Shown piece by piece: positions 6,576 to 9,032 of a stretch of 9,032 nt of DNA. Origin of the DNA: Deltaproteobacteria bacterium UBA5329 (GTDB lineage Bacteria; Desulfobacterota; Syntrophorhabdia; Syntrophorhabdales; Syntrophorhabdaceae). The position numbers and the translations under genes were made by a program. The notes beneath the pieces were generated by a model, which did not search any database, had not been told where the DNA came from, and was given only the letters and a program-made list of their open reading frames with translations. Each line of letters starts with the position of its first letter. The first letter of the stretch is position 1. The stretch is taken from NCBI GenBank assembly GCA_002408185.1, contig DHQV01000052.1, positions 39,617-48,648 on the forward strand, read 5' to 3'.

Positions 6576-6848
6576 TTGTCTGACAATATGAATTCAAACT
6601 TTGCCCCGCCGCCTGTGCCTCCTGAAATGGGCAACGGCGGGGATCATTACGTCTTCCGGTTCCGCCTTGACCCATCGACCGCAAAGCCCGATGACCCTCT
6701 TTTGGAGTTGGTACGCGGCCAGCTTGCAGACCTACTCCGTATTCTCGTTCTTACGCATCGTGGCAAGCGGGTTATGGTGGATGGTTTCCATTTTTTAAAA
6801 GAGCCGGACAAGATACATATGTTATTTCCTGAAGGAGAAGTTAAATAG
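6576..6848 (+). CDS. Small 90-residue protein of unknown function in the radical SAM operon
   Basis: I do not recognise the family. The TTG start at 6576 is chosen because AAGGAG at 6563-6568 stands 7 nt before it; the in-frame ATG at 6588 is too far away. Residues 1-22 are a flexible Pro/Asn/Gly-rich segment (FAPPPVPPEMGNGG). Residues 24-90 look like a compact alpha/beta domain: a strand HYVFRFRL, an amphipathic helix PLLELVRGQLADLLRILVL at 41-59, then strands around KRVMVDGFHFL and KIHMLFPEG. There is no Cys, signal peptide or membrane segment, so it is probably cytoplasmic. Position behind the Tat peptide, on the same strand and past a weak hairpin, suggests an accessory protein such as a precursor-binding chaperone; a second substrate is the alternative. 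It has no recognised homology to the PqqD-like recognition domain. Confidence 0.6.
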   Translation: MSDNMNSNFAPPPVPPEMGNGGDHYVFRFRLDPSTAKPDDPLLELVRGQLADLLRILVLTHRGKRVMVDGFHFLKEPDKIHMLFPEGEVK

Positions 6849-6883
6849 TGCATCTAAAAACCCTGCTCTCCTTGAGTATCACA

Positions 6884-7179
6884 TCATAATATTAGCAAGA
6901 CAAGCCTTCGTCCTTCGTTGCTTTTCTTCTTGAGCGAGTTATAAGAGGATTTGACCTGTTGGACACAGGTACGTGTTTCGGCGTAAGGTGGCCTGATCAG
7001 GCTGTAGTTGGCACCAAATGACGTGTAGGTTAGACCGATGTCAACCGACAGCCGGGGCAGATCACGAATAAAAAATTGATCGCTGTACCGCCTTTCGGCG
7101 TAAATATCGAGTAACGGGCTATAACGGACAGGATCCGAAGAAGCAGTTTTACCTGCTGGTAGTAAGCGGTATCCTCCAT
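6884..7179 (-). pseudogene. AbiEii-type nucleotidyltransferase toxin, truncated and frameshifted
   Basis: The minus strand starts with MEDTAYYQQVKLLLRIL at ATG 7179 and continues to KGGTAIN, then shifts frame at a run of six A/T (7070-7075) and resumes IRDLPRLSVDIGLTYTSFGA. This is the N-terminus of AbiEii/AbiGii-family nucleotidyltransferase toxins, whose usual motif is PRLSVDIDL. Here the second Asp of the catalytic D-x-D is Gly, so it would be inactive even if read through. Similarity ends after about 55 residues, while the family has roughly 290-330. The rest of the frame, to TGA at 6884, is not recognisable. The gene starts 1 nt after the stop of the antitoxin remnant, the tight arrangement usual for AbiE pairs. 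Found by joining two frames by hand. Confidence 0.75.
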
Positions 7180-7180
7180 A

Positions 7181-7390
7181 TCAGCCCGCCTCCCTGGGCG
7201 GTACCGTGATACGGTATTTCGGGTCGAGGCGACCGCCCTTGATGACAGTACGATCTCCCTTTCCGAGATTTATCCTGCCGAGGCCAATCTCTTCAAGGCG
7301 TGGCAGGCGCCCTGATTCGGCCATGTACAGAAAAAGCCGCTTGACCTTCACGGACGTGCACATTTCAAGGAGTTTTTGTACGCAAAGCCA
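7181..7390 (-). pseudogene. AbiEi-type antitoxin, C-terminal fragment
   Basis: About 68 residues, LCVQKLLEMCTSVKVKRLFL through GRINLGKGDRTVIKGG to KYRITVP, match the conserved C-terminus of the AbiEi family of antitoxins (VKVKRLFLYxAE, IDLGxGxR, VKGGxxxxKYxITVP). The whole protein is normally about 200-280 residues, so the DNA-binding N-terminus is gone. An open frame continues to an ATG at 7495, but those upstream 36 residues are antisense to the transposase fragment beginning about 7415, so the true breakpoint lies between about 7388 and 7415. Stop TGA at 7183-7181 nearly touches the toxin start. Without its wing-helix half it should not repress or neutralise. Confidence 0.75.
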
Positions 7391-7414
7391 GTGGCCTTCC
7401 TTCTTGCCAATCCC

Positions 7415-7788
7415 GGTGTTGCAAAAAGTCATCCAAGGCCTTCTGTCAGCAATGACAATCCTTATTCTGAATCTCAGTTCAAAACCATGAAACACAGATC
7501 TGAATTCCCCGACAGATCCGGTTCCGTAGAAGATGCAAGGGCATCACGCCAGACTTTTTTCCTTGGTATAATACTGAACATTATCATTCAGGTTTGGGTC
7601 TGTTAACACCGGAAGATGTCCATTATGGAAGAACAAACGACATCATTAACACACGCGAGAAAGTGCCTGTTGCCCCCTGTGAAAAACATCCGGAACGGTT
7701 CAAGGGGAGGATACCAAAACCCATGGTTGTACCGCAGGAAGTATGGATCAACAAACCGTCATTAAAAAGCGAGGAGCTGCTACACTAA
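7415..7788 (+). pseudogene. IS3-type transposase OrfB (integrase core), C-terminal fragment with frameshift
   Basis: Starting near 7415, VAKSHPRPSVSNDNPYSESQ and FKTMKHRSEFPDRSGSVEDA read in one frame to QTFF. After a run of six T (7555-7560) the frame must move by one base (apparently one nucleotide lost) to continue WYNTEHYHSGLGLLTPEDVH, then HPERFKGR, VPQEVWINKP and the stop at 7788. These are hallmarks of the DDE integrase-core C-terminus of IS3-type transposases; the SNDNPYSE and WYNxxxxHSGLxxLTP segments are especially typical. The first two-thirds of the protein are missing. The fragment is fused directly to the AbiEi remnant, so it probably interrupted that gene. Confidence 0.85.
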
Positions 7789-7801
7789 ATGTTTTGCAAA
7801 A

Positions 7802-7821
7802 GTGTCTCATTTTCATTGACA
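7802..7821 (+). repeat. Probable IS terminal inverted repeat (end of the OrfB element)
   Basis: Downstream of the OrfB stop the sequence GTGTCTCATTTTCATTGACA ends in CA, as IS3-type right ends do. It shares the TGTCTC...CA pattern with the end at 8119-8140, which bounds the oppositely oriented OrfA. Alignment of the two is only partial. Confidence 0.4.
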
Positions 7822-8074
7822 TATTCCGGCGCCCAATGGCCTGACGGGCCTTATTCAGTTCCTCCTCGGCATCGTGAAGGACCTTGCTTCTGCCTCTGTA
7901 CTTCAGGCCTTCGAGGCCGGCTTCAAGGAAACGGTCTCTCCATCCATAGAGCGTCGACATGCCCAGACCCATCTCCCGTGCAATCTCCCCTTGGGAGATT
8001 CCTCCTTAAGAAGCCTCAATACGATCTCCTGTTTCCTCTTTGAGGGTCCATAGCATTTTCTTTTCGTCCGGCAT
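7822..8074 (-). pseudogene. IS3-type transposase OrfA (helix-turn-helix), frameshifted and truncated
   Basis: AGGAGG at 8085-8080 precedes an ATG at 8074 that reads MPDEKKMLWT. The frame then shifts at a CCC run (8044-8046) to SKRKQEIVLRLLKEES and again near 7994-8002 to QGEIAREMGLGMSTLYGWRD, then RFLEAGLEGLKYRGRSK and AEEELNKARQAIG. This is the helix-turn-helix and linker of an IS3-family OrfA (typical WRDRFLEAGLEGLK). Similarity stops around 7830, where the end of the oppositely oriented OrfB element begins. Two frameshifts make it non-functional. OrfA and OrfB fragments face each other, so they are not one intact element but two copies or a rearranged one. Confidence 0.75.
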
Positions 8075-8118
8075 CCTTTTCCTCCTTTGGGGATGTCCGG
8101 ATCATTCCACAGGTTGAA

Positions 8119-8140
8119 TGTCTCGGTCAAACCGGGGTCA
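8119..8140 (-). repeat. Probable IS terminal inverted repeat (end upstream of OrfA)
   Basis: Read on the minus strand, TGACCCCGGTTTGACCGAGA begins with TG and lies about 45 nt before the OrfA start, the place of an IS3-type left end. It shares GAGACA.TT with the inverse of the 7802-7821 end. No flanking target duplication could be identified. Confidence 0.35.
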
Positions 8141-8570
8141 GTATAATATAGGCGAAACGGGCAAATTCGATCCTGCCCGCAGATGTCCGTTTTTAGATGA
8201 TGTTGTCGATTGTGAATTCCATACGGTTTTTGACCAGAATCCTTAATGGAATCATAAGCTTGTAACGTACAAGGGGGGGACTTGTGGTAATTTACCACAA
8301 GTCCCCCCCTTGTTATACCTATCTATATAATTAGATTAGGTAATCTATCCAAAATGTGTATGGATTTCAGCCTTATGTATTACAGCTTTTTGATATACTT
8401 TTATTAGCAAAGCATATAACTCCCCCCAGCGGGAAGCCCCCCGGCTTCAATTACCGGATGGCATGAACCGGATTACGGAATAATCTCCCCGGCCGAGGCC
8501 ATTACCTTCTCAAGGAAACAACAGGACACAGGACCACGGGAAGGCCGTAACGGCCGGGAGGCGCAAACTG
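8141..8570. other. Non-coding stretch with several inverted repeats
   Basis: No gene is seen. The stretch holds a hairpin CGGGCA/TGCCCG (8158-8163, 8174-8179) some 10 nt before a T5 run, the large palindrome at 8269-8313, an AT-rich segment with AGATTA-GG-TAATCT (8333-8346), GAAGCC-CCCC-GGCTTC (8433-8448), and GGCCGT-A-ACGGCC (8543-8555) just in front of the next gene's Shine-Dalgarno. Such a density of dyads beside a replication-type gene could reflect an old plasmid or phage regulatory or origin region, but no iterons are visible. Confidence 0.4.
8269..8313. repeat. Perfect 45-bp palindrome (22-bp arms, 1-nt centre)
   Basis: The left arm (8269-8290) starts ACAAGGGGGGGACTTGTGG; the right arm (8292-8313) is its exact reverse complement; the single T at 8291 is the centre. 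Each arm holds seven G or seven C in a row. No T-tract of terminator type follows. It could be a bidirectional hairpin, a miniature transposable element or the fused ends of an insertion element. Confidence 0.9.
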
Positions 8571-8899
8571 ATGTCAAAAAACCGGAACAGCGTTTTGTTG
8601 CAGAATGAGGATTGTTTCATCGTCCAGCAGGTGCACCGCTGGATTAAAAAAAGGAAGACACGGAGGGGACGAGGTGGATCTATAGCAGCTACAACGACTG
8701 GCAGAAGCAGTTCCCGTTCTGGTCCGTCTCTCATATCCGCAGGATGATCAGGGATCTCGAGGATAACGGCATATTAATTTCGGGGAATTTCAACAGGGTC
8801 AAGTCCGACCGGACGAAATGGTGCACGGTCAACCATGAAAAGACAGGGCCTCTGTTGGTCTCCTCACCGGAGATACCAGCAGACGCCGGGGGGAGATGA
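8571..8899 (+). pseudogene. Winged-helix replication-protein-like gene, frameshifted
   Basis: GGGAGG at 8556-8561 lies 9 nt before ATG 8571. The first frame reads MSKNRNSVLLQ, then DCFIVQQVHRWIKK; after a run of seven A (8646-8652) one base appears lost and the match continues as DTEGTRWIYSSYNDWQKQFP, FWSVSHIRRMIRDLEDNGIL, ISGNFNRVKSDRTKWCTVNH, ending TGA at 8897-8899. The pattern LQQVHYWI...WVYNSYxEWQ..FPFWS..TIRR....LE..GLL....N....D.TKWY is known to me from replication and winged-helix proteins of phages, plasmids and integrative elements. The usual N-terminal lead-in is shortened. A mini-ORF MSEDEEDDNGDVGIGGLV overlaps the stop (8896-8952) and may be the original acidic tail in another frame. 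It marks a former mobile element. Function is lost unless the indel is a sequencing error. Confidence 0.65.
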
Positions 8900-8984
8900 G
8901 CGAGGACGAGGAAGATGACAACGGCGATGTCGGTATTGGAGGGTTGGTCTAAAAAACACGCCCATACCGCAAAATGGGGAAACA

Positions 8985-9001
8985 GGGACCCCCGGGGTCC
9001 C
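8985..9001. repeat. Short GC-rich hairpin
   Basis: GGGACCCC (8985-8992) and GGGGTCCC (8994-9001) form a perfect 8-bp dyad around one C. No T-tract follows, so it is not a classical terminator on the plus strand; it may act as a boundary or translational hairpin before the next gene. Confidence 0.5.
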
Positions 9002-9018
9002 CTAAGACAACAGGGAAT

Positions 9019-9024
9019 GGAGGT
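9019..9024 (+). promoter_or_regulatory. Ribosome binding site for a gene beyond the right edge
   Basis: GGAGGT is followed after 6 nt by the final bases AT of the window. If the next base is G, an ATG starts at 9031 at ideal spacing. This predicts a plus-strand gene starting right at the edge. Confidence 0.45.
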
Positions 9025-9032
9025 AAATAAAT

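Noticed and set aside
7391..7495. N-terminal 35 residues of the open frame containing the AbiEi remnant
   Set aside because: They are antisense to the IS3-type OrfB fragment and so do not belong to the antitoxin.
7903..8298. 131-codon minus-strand ORF
   Set aside because: It runs from inside the 45-bp palindrome through the IS end into one frame of OrfA; only its end (KRKQEIVLRLLKEES) is real transposase sequence.
8510..8734. 74-codon minus-strand ORF
   Set aside because: Antisense to the replication-type pseudogene; its translation resembles no family.

Overview
The window looks like chromosomal DNA of an anaerobic Gram-negative-type bacterium. Desulfobacterota or a related deep lineage is my best guess, from the GGGtGRT/NifU-like gene pair, GC content near 50 percent by eye, a probable Tat-exported protein and a radical SAM enzyme. 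This is inference; no rRNA or marker gene is present to settle the taxonomy.

Left part (1-3930): an apparent two-gene unit on the minus strand encodes a NifU-like Fe-S scaffold-type protein (1654-962) followed 11 nt later by a GGGtGRT-family protein (950 to beyond the left edge). Next, also on the minus strand, come a J-domain co-chaperone without a zinc finger (2680-1877), a long gene-poor stretch with possible coding remnants, and a pentapeptide-repeat protein (3903-3391).

Centre (4131-6848, plus strand): this is the most interesting part. A textbook sigma70-type promoter drives a 609-residue radical SAM enzyme with a PDZ domain behind the radical SAM core and a DUF512-like C-terminus. It is followed at once by a small 130-residue protein with a twin-arginine signal and a Pro/Gly/Ala/Ser-rich, cysteine-free mature part, translated from a near-perfect Shine-Dalgarno. 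After a hairpin with a short T-tract comes a 90-residue protein with a Pro-rich N-terminus. Layout, spacing and relative translation signals fit a peptide-modification (RiPP-like) operon: maturase, exported substrate, accessory protein. I do not recognise it as any described family.

Right part (6849-9032): a graveyard of mobile and defence genes. It holds an AbiE-type toxin-antitoxin pair on the minus strand, reduced to the antitoxin C-terminus and a frameshifted toxin N-terminus with an altered catalytic motif. Two frameshifted halves of IS3-type transposase genes face each other and cut into the antitoxin. A perfect 45-bp palindrome and a frameshifted winged-helix gene of the plasmid/phage replication-protein type follow. 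The sequence ends with a ribosome binding site for a gene starting at or just past the edge. This decay begins right behind the 90-residue gene, so any further members of the peptide operon may have been lost.
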